Below are positions 34,003 through 45,307 of a stretch of 64,000 bases of DNA, piece by piece. Every line of letters starts with the position of its first letter. The first letter of the stretch is position 1. Both the position numbers and the translations under genes were made by a program. The notes under the pieces were generated by a model. The model saw only the letters and a program-made list of their open reading frames with translations, had not been told where the DNA came from and made no database searches. Origin of the DNA: Chrysomallon squamiferum. Lineage: Eukaryota; Mollusca; Gastropoda; Neomphalida; Peltospiridae. The stretch lies in contig CM022677.1 of assembly GCA_012295275.1 (NCBI GenBank), forward strand, positions 22,807,753-22,871,752, in the 5' to 3' direction.

Positions 34003-37000
34003 AAGATATGGAGATGAAATTCTAAATTGTCAAGTGGGAAAGACAAGATATAAATATTCAAAAATAAGGAGAATGTGATGTTTATTATTACAGATAGATA
34101 TATAGAAAGATAGACAGATAGCTGTGAACTGTTATTACTGCTCTACTACACACCATATAATCACTCACCATGACCTTTCAACATGATATGACAAATTTCA
34201 ATAAGTATGAACCATATAAATGTTAAAAATAAAAAAATAACTATAACTGTTTACCAGGATGTCCTCCAGGTGCTGTCAGTTTAATCAGGAAGCTGTCTGC
34301 AACTGAAGGGAGACAACTGCAAGATGATTCAATTTTTTCCCCTGACTTTTTGACAGCAAGATCTTAAAATTAATTAAGTTTATATAAATAATTTAAAAAG
34401 AAAACAACATAACAACAGCATTAACAATAATAGAACCTTTTATTTAGTATTCCTTCTTTTTTCTTATTGTTACCATTGGATTAGCGTAGGTGAGTGTTAG
34501 GGTTAGGATTAGTGTTAGGGTTACATATTGCTGCTGATATTGTTGGTGGTAATTATTTTGTAATTTTATAAATATTTGCATTTTTTTACTGAAAAATATA
34601 AAATAATTTATTATGTGAAGCTTACCTAATGAGTTTCCACCAGTATTCAAGCTCTTTCACTCAGAGTTGTGACCCTTGGTGGTATAAACAAAGACTAAGG
34701 ACAGATTCAATCTTAAATTTAAATAAAACAGACCTGAGTATTTTGTACAAAGCATTTAAACATATAAACTGATAACCAAATATTACTTAACACACACACA
34801 CACACACACATTATCTTAATAGTAACAATTAACACTATTGCTGATACACACATTCACTCACACACTCACACATGGTTCTATCCATCTTGTGGAAGTCATA
34901 AATAAATCACTAATCCCATTCACGGTACTCAAATAAGACAGTGGACTAGGCCACAGGGTTGAGTGTCATCCCATCCTGTCAAATCCCATGTACCGGCCAC
35001 AGAGGAATAACAAAACAAGTTGAATTTGTGTATTTGTTTATTTAACATTCAAGCACTATGTTCAGAGATAGTATTATTCAAAGTTCAAGCACTATATTCA
35101 GAGATAGTATTATTCAAAGTTCAAGCACTATATTCAGAGACAGTATTATTCAAAGTTCAAGCACTATATTCAGGGATAGTATTACTCAAAGTTCAAGCAC
35201 TATATTCAGAGACAGTATTATTCAAAGTTCAAGCACTATATTCAGAGATAGTATTATTCAAAGTTCAAGCACTATGTTCAGAGATAGTATTATTCAAAGT
35301 TCAAGCACTTTATTCAGAGATAGTATTATTCAAAGTTCAAGAACTATGTTCAGAGATAGTATTACTCAAAGTTCAAGCACTATATTCAAGGATACTGTGA
35401 TCAACCGAGTTACAAAGTACACGTTTGACGAGGTGTACAACTGCATTGAGGTACTGGAGAAGTGTCTTGTCTCCAGCCTACAACTGTCTCTTGAGATGTC
35501 CTAGCCGGAGCTGCACCTCCAAACTGGATCTGAATCCTTTTGGCCTGCTCTGCCTTCTTGATTACATGGATGAGGTCTACAAACTTGTAGATGTTCGGTG
35601 CTGGTGGGGAAGAGCTCTATTGAGCCTTGAATGGAACCCGGCAATGAAGCAAACATGAGGGGGAACAAAATAATCCATGCACAATATACAACTGATTCCA
35701 CAAACCAGGGAAAGAGGAGAACATCCTGTCCATGTAGATTGTCTCAGCTGTCTGTAGATCTCTTAGCTGATCATCAGTTGAGAACTCCACCATTTTGTCA
35801 GCATCTCCATCTGTGAACAAGAGGAAGCATCTTGTGTTTGTGTCCAGGGTGCTTGTAGGTGCAGCTCTTCTCTGGAGGCTGGGAGGACGGGGATGGTGGT
35901 TTTATGATGATGGTACAAGGTGCTCTTCACATTGTGGAAGGTAGGCAAGGCGGGATCGCTGTTGTCATCGTGGTGGGCAATCTCATCATTGTAGATCTGT
36001 TGTGTGATTTTGTCTCTCACCTGCTTGCAGATGTGCTCATGAAACGAATGGCAGTCTGGTTATCAGGTGGGTGATTAAAAATAAATAAAACAAGACATGG
36101 GATGCAACTGAAAATGTTAAACAAGCCAGGGAAGATTTGATCAATAGGCTAAACAAACCAATGTAAAACAAAGAAAGATTAACCAATTTTCCCCAAAAGA
36201 TAGCACAAGATTTGATTGTTTTTGACTGACAGAGAAGATTGGATTAATAGGCTAAACAAAACAATTTGTGAAACAAAGGATGATTAACAAATTTTCAAGA
36301 AATAAAAGATCACATTAGACACTAAACAAATAATACATTTACCGCATTAGATTAACCCATTCAGCAGCAAGCTAGGGTCAGGTTGTTATGTCTTATTAAT
36401 TTCCACAAAATATGATTCGATAAGATGGGATGACACCACACACACACACACATACACACACTAGTATCTGACAAGCAATTATCACTATTGCTGACACACA
36501 CACACTCACTCACTCTCAGGAATATTCAGATTTCTCTCCAGAATTAAAAAAAAACATTTAAAAAAGTATTCTTTATATAATTATAATAATTCCATTATCA
36601 TATTAAAATATACCTAGACCAATAACCAGAAACAAACAAGAACAAATAAAGAACAAAAAAAAAAGAACAAAAAATACCATTAACTGTAACTATGATAATA
36701 AAAATAAACATACAGATTATCAGATAAATGAAGAACACTGAATGGATGTTTGTTATGTTTCAACATGGACTGCACAGACTGAGTTATTAACACATCCGTT
36801 TAATCCAATTGACTGAAAGCTTGAGAGTAGGATTTCTGATTGCTTGATAGACAGGGTCAAGGCCTGCATCAGCCAATGAGATCCAACACTTAAAGCTGTC
36901 ACATGACTGGTAGAGTTTCTAAAATTAGATTAATCAAGAAAATTGATTTATAAACTGAATTTATATTTTAAGGAAGTTAGTGTTTATCTATGTGTGTTTA

Positions 37001-37686
37001 TTTATATTCTTAATGCAGAAATAATCAAATTACATTAATTATTTAAAAACATTTCCAAAATTAAACTCAGTAATGGTTACTTTTAATAAATCAAATGGCT
37101 ACTACTGACCACAAATGGCTTTCACAGCATCTGTACCAGCTGTTCTCAACCCATCTAAGTTAATGGTTGCTAGGTGAGTCAGTGACATCAACAAAGGTAA
37201 TTGTCCAAAAGTACTAGAGTTTGGTTCTGCTTTTCTTAAACTGACATGTTTCAAGTTTGTAAATTTCTCTGTGGACAGTTTCTTTGTATTCTGTCAGCTT
37301 TGTTCATGTTGTATGTGAGCCTTTCAACAGAACTCTGAATTGCTTCATCTTCATAAAAAAAGAAAAAGAAAAAAATTAAAAATCATTCATCTTTCATATA
37401 CATACTGAAACACACATAGAAAAAGCTAGCAAATGCACATACATAGACACACATAGACAGACAGACAAAAACTCAGAAACAAACACACCAACTAACCCTA
37501 AATACCAACAACAGATGACAAATACACTGAGATGCCAAACACAGACACAAATAGAATGACAAAGAATGAATGAGAAAGAAAATACAGAGAAGAAAGAGAG
37601 AGTGTTAAGTAGAATGAGGTTGATAAGTATGGATAAAGAAGAAAGAAAAGAAAAATATACACAAAACAATATGTGTAAGAGTAAAA

Positions 37687-37722
<36 letters not shown>

Positions 37723-37962
37723 TTCAAGAGCATGCGAACAAAGACAAAAAGTAAACAAGCAGTTTTTACATATTTAATAACACATACCTAATAAACAACT
37801 GGAGTTTAGACTTAATTCCAGAACTTTTGTCTGGTTTGGATTCTGGAAACTTGGCAATTGTACTTTAACTATCAGTAGATAAAGGAAAAACAAAAAGAAG
37901 AACAAATAATAATGAGAAATTTTTCAGATCTAAAGAGTTAGAAAATGAAATACACCTGTGTA

Positions 37963-38013
<51 letters not shown>

Positions 38014-38177
38014 CACATACAGAGAGAGAGAGAGAGAGATTAATGAGATATAATAATATACAAATCTAAATTAACCATCAACAAAAAGTGTTTGATTGTT
38101 AACTTTTGCATCATTCAGATGAAAAGCAGTCGTCTTTGGATGATTGAAAAAAGCAGTACACAATTTAGTGATCCCAG
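33142..38177 (-). CDS. C-terminal part of an unrecognised LRR-like protein, eight spliced exons
   Basis: Exons on the minus strand, from the 5' side: 38177-38076, 37868-37788, 37348-37106, 36918-36792, 34653-34626, 34362-34255, 33858-33773 and 33252-33142. Each is bounded by AG and GT, and the splice phases agree at all seven joins. The 28-bp exon has a poor pyrimidine tract and is the weakest. The translation has leucine-repeat-like runs: TKVLELSLNSSCLL, LPLLMSLTHLATINLDGL and SVGSHWLMQALTLSIK. After these comes a non-repeat tail with LTAPGGHP and VDELNTITEAKKDGEVPTWL. The protein ends ADCKIL; CKIL could be a CaaX box ending in Leu for geranylgeranylation (inference). Exon 37348-37106 is 243 bp where 244 is needed: one base appears lost near 37270, so this is either a pseudogene or an unpolished-assembly error. 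I do not recognise the family. The N-terminus is missing. A MULE remnant lies in the intron between 36792 and 34653. Confidence 0.55.
33471..33538. repeat. (CA)n microsatellite
   Basis: About 33 CA units with one AA interruption. It lies in an intron of the LRR-like gene. Confidence 0.95.
33912..33998. repeat. (GA)n microsatellite
   Basis: About 43 GA units, intronic. Confidence 0.95.
34485..34530. repeat. Short degenerate telomere-like word cluster
   Basis: GTGTTAGGGTTAGGATTAG and GTGTTAGGGTTAC occur in 45 bp. Too short to be more than a chance or decayed patch. Confidence 0.4.
35048..35392. repeat. 36-bp minisatellite, about 9.5 units
   Basis: Unit core ATTCAGAGATAGTATTATTC plus AAAGTTCAAGCACTAT. 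The unit is a multiple of three, so it gives repeat-encoded open frames in two frames. These are not genes. Confidence 0.95.
35420..36055 (-). pseudogene. Degraded MULE (Mutator-like) transposase
   Basis: Read on the minus strand, pieces of a FLYWCH/MULE transposase occur in order but in different frames. First comes DCHSFHEHICKQVRDKI, like the end of a FLYWCH-type Cys/His finger. Next comes VEFSTDDQLRDLQTAETIYM, running into D-R-M-F where the family has D-G-T-F, the first catalytic Asp region. Then come GLWNQLYIVHG and LFPLMFASLPG, and last a linker with VDLIHVIKKAEQAK. At least three frame changes and a likely internal deletion separate these pieces, so the gene is dead. No terminal inverted repeats were found. 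It lies within an intron of the LRR-like gene, on the same strand. Confidence 0.75.
36056..36791. other. Intronic AT-rich sequence
   Basis: Contains an internal near-duplicate of about 50 bp: AAGATT-GAT-AATAGGCTAAACAAA words at about 36130 and 36236. Nothing else is seen. Confidence 0.5.
37686..37720. repeat. (GA)n microsatellite
   Basis: About 16 GA units between two LRR-like exons. Confidence 0.9.
37967..38038. repeat. (TA)n and (GA)n compound microsatellite
   Basis: About 20 TA units, then ATACACATAC, then about nine GA units. Intronic. Confidence 0.95.
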
Positions 38178-38199
38178 CTGACATTAAAAACAAATAATA

Positions 38200-38202
38200 A
38201 CA

Positions 38203-38244
<42 letters not shown>

Positions 38245-38245
38245 T
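38200..38245. repeat. (AAT)n microsatellite
   Basis: About 14 AAT units. Confidence 0.95.
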
Positions 38246-38339
38246 TACAATATGTAGAATCTACATAAGTAGAAAATAATTGATTTGTTATTATTTAAAT
38301 GTAGTTAGTAGAAGACATCATAATGTTTTAACAATAGTA

Positions 38340-38579
38340 ATAATATCAACAGCTGTAGTAGTAGTAGTAGTAACAGCAGCAGCAGAATTCGTAGTTGTGC
38401 TGTTAGTGGTAACAATACTAGAAGTAGTAATAGTTTTAGTATTAATAGTACTAATAGTAGTAATAGTGGTAATAGTTGTAGTTTAGTAGTAACTGTTCTA
38501 GTTGTAGTATTAGTACTAGTACTAGGTTATATAGTAGTAGTAAAAACAACAAGAGGTAGTAAATAACAGGAGACACCAC

Positions 38580-38614
<35 letters not shown>

Positions 38615-39110
38615 ATGTAATAATGGTAGTAAATATAATATAATTAACATAGTATAAGTAACAACAGTAGAAATAGCAGTAAGAGACATAGTGGTACATA
38701 GATATATAATATTGGTAATAGCTTTAGTGTATTGAAAGTCACTGTTACCATTTTTTTCAGGAACAGAATAACAGTGTGAGGAGCAGAAGTAGCAATATTA
38801 GTAGCTAATTGACACTAATGGACAATTACATATGCTACTAATAATAATAACAATAACAATAACAATATTAATAATAACACTAACAATAATAATAATAATG
38901 GCAACAGTAATAATAATAAGAAGAAGAAGAAGAAGAAGAGAAAATAAGAATTTGTTTTTCACAGTTATACATATAATATAAAATAATTTCTTGTTATTAA
39001 GTTTTATTACTATTATTATTACTATTATTATTATTATTACTACCACTACTATTATTATTATTACTACTACCACTACTATTATTATTATTATTATAAAAGA
39101 TTTTATAACA
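38340..39110. repeat. Mixed trinucleotide-rich tract
   Basis: AGT, AAT, AAG and ATT triplets in long imperfect runs. They give Val/Ile-rich and Thr-rich frames with no coding meaning. Confidence 0.85.
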
Positions 39111-39131
39111 GTTATAATTAAGATTACTCAC

Positions 39132-39241
39132 AGCACTCTCAGTGTCTGTTTTGTTGGTGGTGAGGCTAAGGAAGATCACTGTTGTGTTAGAACACTTTGC
39201 CAAACACAAAGCTCAGAAAGCCTCAGGTCCAGAACTGTTTC
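39132..39241 (-). CDS. Candidate upstream exon of the LRR-like gene, frame disrupted
   Basis: The acceptor TTTATCAG precedes 39241 and a consensus donor GTGAGT follows 39132. The 5' half reads ETVLDLRLSELC in one frame and the 3' half reads LAKCSNTTVIFLSLTTNKTD in another. Both look like leucine-repeat sequence, but a frame change of two bases near 39195 separates them. The end phase does not match the next exon at 38177. A missing exon, an indel error or gene decay would each explain this. Confidence 0.35.
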
Positions 39242-40015
39242 CTGATAAATTTAAAACCAAGGTTAAAAAAAAGTAAAAAACCAAAAATAAAGGTATTAAT
39301 AATTAATGAAAATATACAATATAAAATTATTCAGTAGGTTGTAATATTAAATAAAATAATGAAAAGATTAATAATAATGAATGTAAATATCCAATGTTCT
39401 GTAATTCAGTATGGTTATATTTTAAATAAATTAAAAATAATAAGAAAATTAATAAATAAATAAATGATAGATAGATAGATACATATATTAGACAGACAGA
39501 AAATAGATAGAAAGATTTATAAATAAATAAAAGTAAATAAAATAAAAATAATCAACTGTCTACTAAAACTTGTTTTAAAAGCATTTTTATAAATTAAAAC
39601 TGTGAATAAATTTAAAATTATTTAAATAACTGATTCTTAAGCTAGTTATATTCAGAATTATCAAAAGAGAATGTAAAGAAAGATTATATAAGATATTTTC
39701 TTTCTTTGTTATACTTCAAAAATATTACAAGTATTTGAAAGTAATTGTTAAAAACATAAAGAGAAGAAATAAAGAAAAAAGAAAGAAAACTAAATGCTTG
39801 CTAATTAGGAACAAATAAGAAATGATATATAAAGACACAGCGAGATATAGACTAAGACATATTTACAGATATATTTTTAAAGGTTTTAAAATCTGACTAA
39901 GTGGTAAAGCTTGTTGCAGTTTAAGTCTTAGTCTGGCTGCTTTCAACCAAAACTCTGGATTCACAAGAAGAATCACATGATCAAACTTCTTCTTATGGAT
40001 CCATATCTTCCTTAC
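39242..40015. other. AT-rich intronic/intergenic sequence
   Basis: On the minus strand, 39905-39985 is open and basic-hydrophobic (FWLKAARLRLKLQQALPL). It may be part of another exon, but neither end can be fixed. Confidence 0.35.
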
Positions 40016-40144
40016 TTGGCACAGGAGTTTGAGTTTTTAGTGGTTGGTGTGGTGATGTCAGTTTGTCTCAGGTCTAATGGTGGTACTGGTGTTTTTGGTG
40101 CTGACTGCCATTTCTTTTTCGATGATGTGAAACCCATGTCAGTT
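40016..40144 (-). CDS. Candidate exon encoding a Pro/Thr/Lys-rich linker
   Basis: The acceptor TTTACACAG precedes 40144 and a good donor GTAAGG follows 40016. The 129-bp exon is open throughout, starts in phase 2 and ends in phase 2. It encodes TDMGFTSSKKKWQSAPKTP, then a Pro/Thr-rich stretch. It may be an upstream exon of the LRR-like gene; no join was proven. Confidence 0.4.
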
Positions 40145-41201
40145 CTGTGTAAATAATAAAATAAAACAAAAAAATAAAAACATATAAATACAACTGTCAC
40201 GTAATATTTTTAACAAATGATTGGTAACTATTTAAAATAGACTAATAGAAACAAACAAGTTATCAGAATAATACTGGTTCTAAAAAATCACTAATAATAG
40301 TAATTTTCAGAAAACAAAATATACTGATAACAACAATACAAGTTTACAACTTCAATATTGTTCAGGTCTGCTTGGCATATCAAAATAACAGTGTTTTCAC
40401 TGGCAAATGCTAGAAATATGACATCTCAGTGGAATCACATTTTCAATTAGAAAGAACATCTACACTAGTAACAAAAACGTATACTGAAACATTAATTATC
40501 TGAGATATTACTAGGTAACTTGTTTTATTAAAACAATGAATACTGTTGAGAATAATGTGGGAATATTGTTTGTGCAGTTTTGTATCTCTTAAGTGCTGTA
40601 ACTAAGTGTAAGTTCTGAGCTCAGATCATTTGAAAAAGCAAATATGAAAAAAACAATGAAAAAGAAAAACATATGATCACAACTGAATAATAACAAACAT
40701 GAAGAAGAAATGACAACAATTATAACTAGCCTGTAAAAAAATAATAACAATAATAATAATAATAAATAAATATTAAAATAAAATAATTTGAATTATTAGA
40801 ATGTAGAAAAATAACTAGAAAGATAGAGATGCAGTGAAAATAATAATACAATAAATAAATAAATAAATAAATAAATATTATAATAATAATATAAATATAT
40901 ATGCATACACATACAATAATAAAAAAAAGAATTCTAATTCTTTAAATAACCATGAGCAGGATAACAAAATTAAAAAAAACAAAAGAAATTAAAATGATAA
41001 AAGAAAGAGACTGAAGAACGAAAAGGAATAATATAGTATATTTTATGTGACGTCAGGAAAAAATAAATAAATAACAAATAATGGTAACATAAAAGAATAT
41101 GCAGAAACTAGGAAATGAAGAATAAGAAACAAAAAGAATGAAGAAGAAAATTAATAAGAATATGAATGGTCAGTAGATTCCAAAAAAAAAAAAAAAAAAA
41201 A

Positions 41202-41232
<31 letters not shown>

Positions 41233-41864
41233 TATATTTTTTTAAATAATAAATAAATAATCAAAAACGTTAAAATAAAAACTAAGAATTTAAAATATGA
41301 AGAAACAAAAAGAAAGAAGAATAAGAACTATGAAGAGAAACTCAAAGACTGAAAAATAATAAGTAAATTGTAATATTAAAGAATCTTGCAAAAATATCTG
41401 AAAATAAATACAGAAAGAGGAACACAAAAGAAGAAAAAGAAGATTATGGAGAAACTACAATGTAGAAAAATAACAAGAAACAATAATCATGGTAAATCGG
41501 TTAAAAAATAAACAATCAAATAACTTTAAAGAAAACACAAACAATATGAAGAAATATGAATAAACACAGGAATAAGAAGAAACAAGAAGAATAAAACACA
41601 AGAAGACAGAAGAATTAAGATACACAAACACACATACACAAACAAACACATGCTGCACGAACAATGAAAATAATTTATTTTTATCAATCTTGATTTAAAT
41701 CATTTTGTAAAGAAAGATTTATTCGGGATCATTTGTTATTTTCCGGCTGCCAAAACCATCGCATATTATGACATCTAAAATAATATTATGATGCTTGCTG
41801 AAGGATGAAGTTAATGTCTTTATATCGCTTCATCTCAGAATTTTTTGTTTATACATGGTAGACT
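40145..41864. other. A-rich low-complexity sequence, no gene seen
   Basis: Long A-rich stretches with GAA and AAT simple runs, including poly-A then (AAT)n at 41180-41230. Confidence 0.6.
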
Positions 41865-42000
41865 TTTTTGATAGTAAAACTAATGACATAATTGAGACCT
41901 GTTTTCAACTCACATGACACTTTGCATCTGCTAGAAAAAATTTAAATAATAAAATCAGACGGTTCAATAAGAACTATTCATTTATTAATATTATACATCA
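41865..42000 (+). repeat. Diverged dispersed repeat, inverted relative to 30385
   Basis: See the matching blocks listed for 30245-30385. The two copies lie 11.6 kb apart in opposite orientation. Confidence 0.6.
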
Positions 42001-42655
42001 CCAAAACAGATGAAGACACACTACAGAATGCTCAATAATGGAAATAAGATCAATTAAATTCTAATATTTATATCGATTTTCATTTTCATGAACAACAGAA
42101 ATACAAATAAGCTTGTCTTTTTTCTTCTTCTTTTTTTTAGCACTGAAAGAATTTATTGAATTTTAAGTTTTTATTTATTTATTTTCAGTATTATTTTTTT
42201 CAAACACAAAATAAAAACAAAATATTTCTTCTTCTTTTTTAATTAACATTTTTCTTCTTTATTTTTTGTTTCTTTCTTTCTTACTTAATATTATAAGTTT
42301 ATACTAAATTTTCACTAATTAGGACTATTATTATTATTATTAGTAGTAGTAGTAGTAGTAGTAGTATATCTGTTTCCAAAATAAAAAAAAGAGTAAGTTT
42401 GTTGAGTGAGAATAATAAAATAATAATTATTATTATTTAAAATCAGTACTGAAATATATTTAATTTGCATTTTTACCAACAATAGCAAAAATGAAAATAT
42501 ATTAAAATATGTATAATGAATGTGAAAATTAACCCTGAACAATGTGCATATTTTCTTTTCAACAATGGAATATATATATTCATTTAAAAAATCCACTTTC
42601 ATTCTGAAAATGAACAGTAAAAATGTATGTAGGTAGGTCACTGTGTCATGATATG

Positions 42656-42660
<5 letters not shown>
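42001..42660. other. AT-rich sequence, no gene seen
   Basis: Contains an (AGT)n run at 42340-42366. Nothing else is supported. Confidence 0.5.

Positions 42661-42661
<1 letters not shown>

Positions 42662-42741
<80 letters not shown>
42662..42741. repeat. (GA)n microsatellite
   Basis: About 40 GA units. Confidence 0.97.
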
Positions 42742-42743
<2 letters not shown>

Positions 42744-43133
42744 TACTTTTGTATGGGTTATAAATGAAGCTGAATAAATTCATAAAAAATAAACATTATC
42801 TGTGAATGTCATTCAGTTCATCAGCTAGTTTATGTATATTATTCTAACACAAAACAAAACTGCAGTGATTAAAAAGCTGAAGTGTTATCTTGATCTGAAC
42901 TGAACTTTTAGCTACAAATCTATGTTTATTAAAGTTAACAGATTTGAATCCTGAACGAGGAAGTGATCCAGCTAAATAAAAAAAAATAATAATAATTGAA
43001 CAAAATAATGCAGATACTGCAACAGTAACACTGAAACTAATCAACTCTGTGTCATCTGATATATAAAGTTTTGACTGGTAGGAAACAGAGTTGTAAGGAT
43101 TTACATCTGCTTCTTCCTGATCAATGGCAGTTT

Positions 43134-43230
43134 ATAACATAATTACCACCAACTTGATGGCTGTGCATTTGGAAGGTACAGTTTTCAGGAATATTGAGGA
43201 ATAATCGAAGACAGCCTGGGCTTCAAGATC
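43134..43230 (-). CDS. Possible LRR-like exon (weak)
   Basis: A minus-strand frame after an acceptor-like TGTGGAG reads EAQAVFDYSSIFLKTVPSKC, then TAIKLVV, with a possible GTAATT donor. It could be a further 5' exon of the LRR-like gene, but nothing joins it to the others. Confidence 0.2.
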
Positions 43231-43359
43231 TCCACAGATGACAAAAGACAAATTACACACAGACAAGAGACATCCCCAAAACACAAAACAACAGTGAACA
43301 AAAGAAACACCAAACAGTACCAAGCATTTACACACTCTTCACAACAAGCACACAAAAAC

Positions 43360-43905
43360 ACAGGCCTCTCCACTCTTCACAAAAAGCACACAATAACACA
43401 GAACTCTCCACTCTTCACAACAAGCACACAATAACACAGACCTCTCCACTCTTCACAACAAGCATATAATAACACAGAACTCTCCACTCTTCACAACAAC
43501 CACACAATAACACAGATCTCTCCACTCTTCACAACAAGCACACAATAACACAGACCTCTCCACTCTTCATAACAAGAACACAATAACACAGATCTCTCCA
43601 CTCTTCACAACAAGCACACAATAACACAGACCTCTCCACTCTTCACAACAAGCACACAATAACACAGGCCTCTCCACTCTTCATAACAAGAACACAATAA
43701 CACAGGCCTCTCCACTCTTCACAACAAGCACACAATAACACAGACCTCTCCACAAAAAGCACACAATAACACAGGCCTCTCCACTCTTCACAACAAAGCA
43801 CACAATAACACAGGCCTCTCCACTCTTCACAACAAAGCACACAATAACACAGATCTCTCCACTCTTCACAACAAGCACACAATAACACAGGCCTCTCCAC
43901 TCTTC
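43360..43905. repeat. 38-bp minisatellite, about 14 units
   Basis: Unit core CAAGCACACAATAACACAG plus ACCTCTCCACTCTTCACAA. Variants carry GGCCTCTCC or ATCTCTCC. It ends exactly where the large duplication begins. Confidence 0.95.
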
Positions 43906-44211
43906 ATCATTAATTAATAAGTACATTATATAGTATTGGTAGTAATCGTAATAACTGTATAGCCATACAAATAATTAATTAATTATGTAAACGGTCATAT
44001 TTTAGTTTTGTCATTATGTCACTTCATTCAGATGGATGACAGTAGTAGAAAGGTGTTGTGAAGTTATTTTAATGACTATTTTATTATTTCCTAATTAAAA
44101 AAATGGTCAAGCCATTTAACATTGTAATGTTTCCAGTGTAGCTGTTGGATGTCTGTCTGTGTGTTCAACTATCTTTCTCATTTTTATTTCTCACCATTAA
44201 TTTCTACAAAT

Positions 44212-44400
44212 CTCAGTACCGGCCCTGTCACCCTCCTCTTAGATTATTGCGAATCAGTCCCTTGTTTAAACTAACTTGAACGTGCACAGTAACCAAAAGA
44301 CGAAACATAATCTCTAACACCTGGATTTAAAACACGTGTCTAAGATATCCAGTGACGTATCAAATTTAATTTGTAGTCACGTTTTCCGTGTCTCGGGTTT
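44212..44400 (+). repeat. Dispersed repeat copy (related to 541-745)
   Basis: Same ordered words as 541-745; duplicated again at 54270-54447. Confidence 0.65.
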
Positions 44401-44542
44401 TCCTTTTGTTTTCTTTAACCTACCGGTTCTCTTGTTCTTAATTCATTATTTATTTATTTATTTGTTTATGTTTGTATTTATTTATTCATTTTCTGTGTAT
44501 TCCTTTACATTTTTGTTCACGTGTGAAAGAGAGAGACAGGAA

Positions 44543-44544
<2 letters not shown>

Positions 44545-44583
<39 letters not shown>
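44545..44583. repeat. (AC)n microsatellite
   Basis: About 19 AC units; counterpart at 54600-54639. Confidence 0.95.
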
Positions 44584-44585
<2 letters not shown>

Positions 44586-44900
44586 AGTATCTCAACTTAC
44601 GAGTGGTCTAACACGAGTTACGAGCAGTTGCCCGGTCGATTTTTTGCTTTGAGTTCCGAGCCAAAATCTGAGTTAAGAGCGAGCTTCAGATATGCCGCCA
44701 TTAGTTGGCGCAACCATCAACACAACATCCGGCCAGCATCCCGCGTCTTACTCATTTACTTCACGTAGTTATCTCGCCGAGGAAACATCTCTGGTGTGTA
44801 GTGCTCGGTTTTCTGTAGTATTTTGCCAAATTTCTTTTTTTGACCATGGATCTTTAGAAATTGCAGAAACTGATTTCTATTGTAATCTAGTTTAAAAAAA
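44584..44900 (+). mobile_element. Pogo/Tigger-like transposon 5' end fragment
   Basis: Begins TAGTATCTCAACTTACGAG (CAGTAGTATCTC in copy B) and repeats the words ACGAGTTACGAG, GAGTTCCGAGCC and GAGTTAAGAGCGAGC. This is the subterminal pattern of pogo/Tigger-type elements. No matching right terminus or transposase was found, so it is a fragment. The small frame at 44692-44895 has no transposase motif. Confidence 0.5.
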
Positions 44901-44932
44901 TATGTAAATGAAGTCAAAGCAATATATATAAA

Positions 44933-45307
44933 TATATACAGGTAATGGTAGAATATTACTTTCTTGAAATGTTTTTTTTTTTTTTTTTGTATTCTTTATA
45001 TACTTTGGAGTACATGTTTGTAATTTAGTTTGTAAAATATTTCGTCGTCTGCTTTATGGAAAGTTTTCAACAGCAAAATTTCTCAAAAAAATAAAAGTTA
45101 CACTCGAGCCTTGTGACAAGATTCTACATCTACGTATTGTTTAATAATTTATTTTCGATTATCTGCCCTTGAAAACTTTCCATAAAGCAGACGACGAAAT
45201 ATTTTACAAACTAAATTACAAACATGTACTCCAAAGTATATAAAGAATACAAAAAAAAAGCAAAAAACATTTCAAGAAAGTAATATTCTACCATTACCTG
45301 TATATAT
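44933..45307. repeat. Long fold-back (inverted repeat) with about 138-bp arms
   Basis: The left arm 44933-45070 and right arm 45169-45307 are near-perfect reverse complements around a loop of about 98 bp. Shared landmarks are GGTAATGGTAGAATATTAC, TTTGGAGTACATGTTTG and ATTTCGTCGTCTGCTTTATG. The main difference is poly-T/A length. A transcript from either strand would form a long hairpin. Confidence 0.9.

Noticed and set aside
35020-35504. A 126-148 residue repeat protein on the plus strand
   Set aside because: The 36-bp minisatellite is a multiple of three and is open in two frames at once. This indicates repeat structure, not coding.
44692-44895. Small frame near the pogo-like fragment (and its copy at 54748)
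   Set aside because: It has no transposase or DNA-binding motif and lies in the 5' non-coding part of the element.
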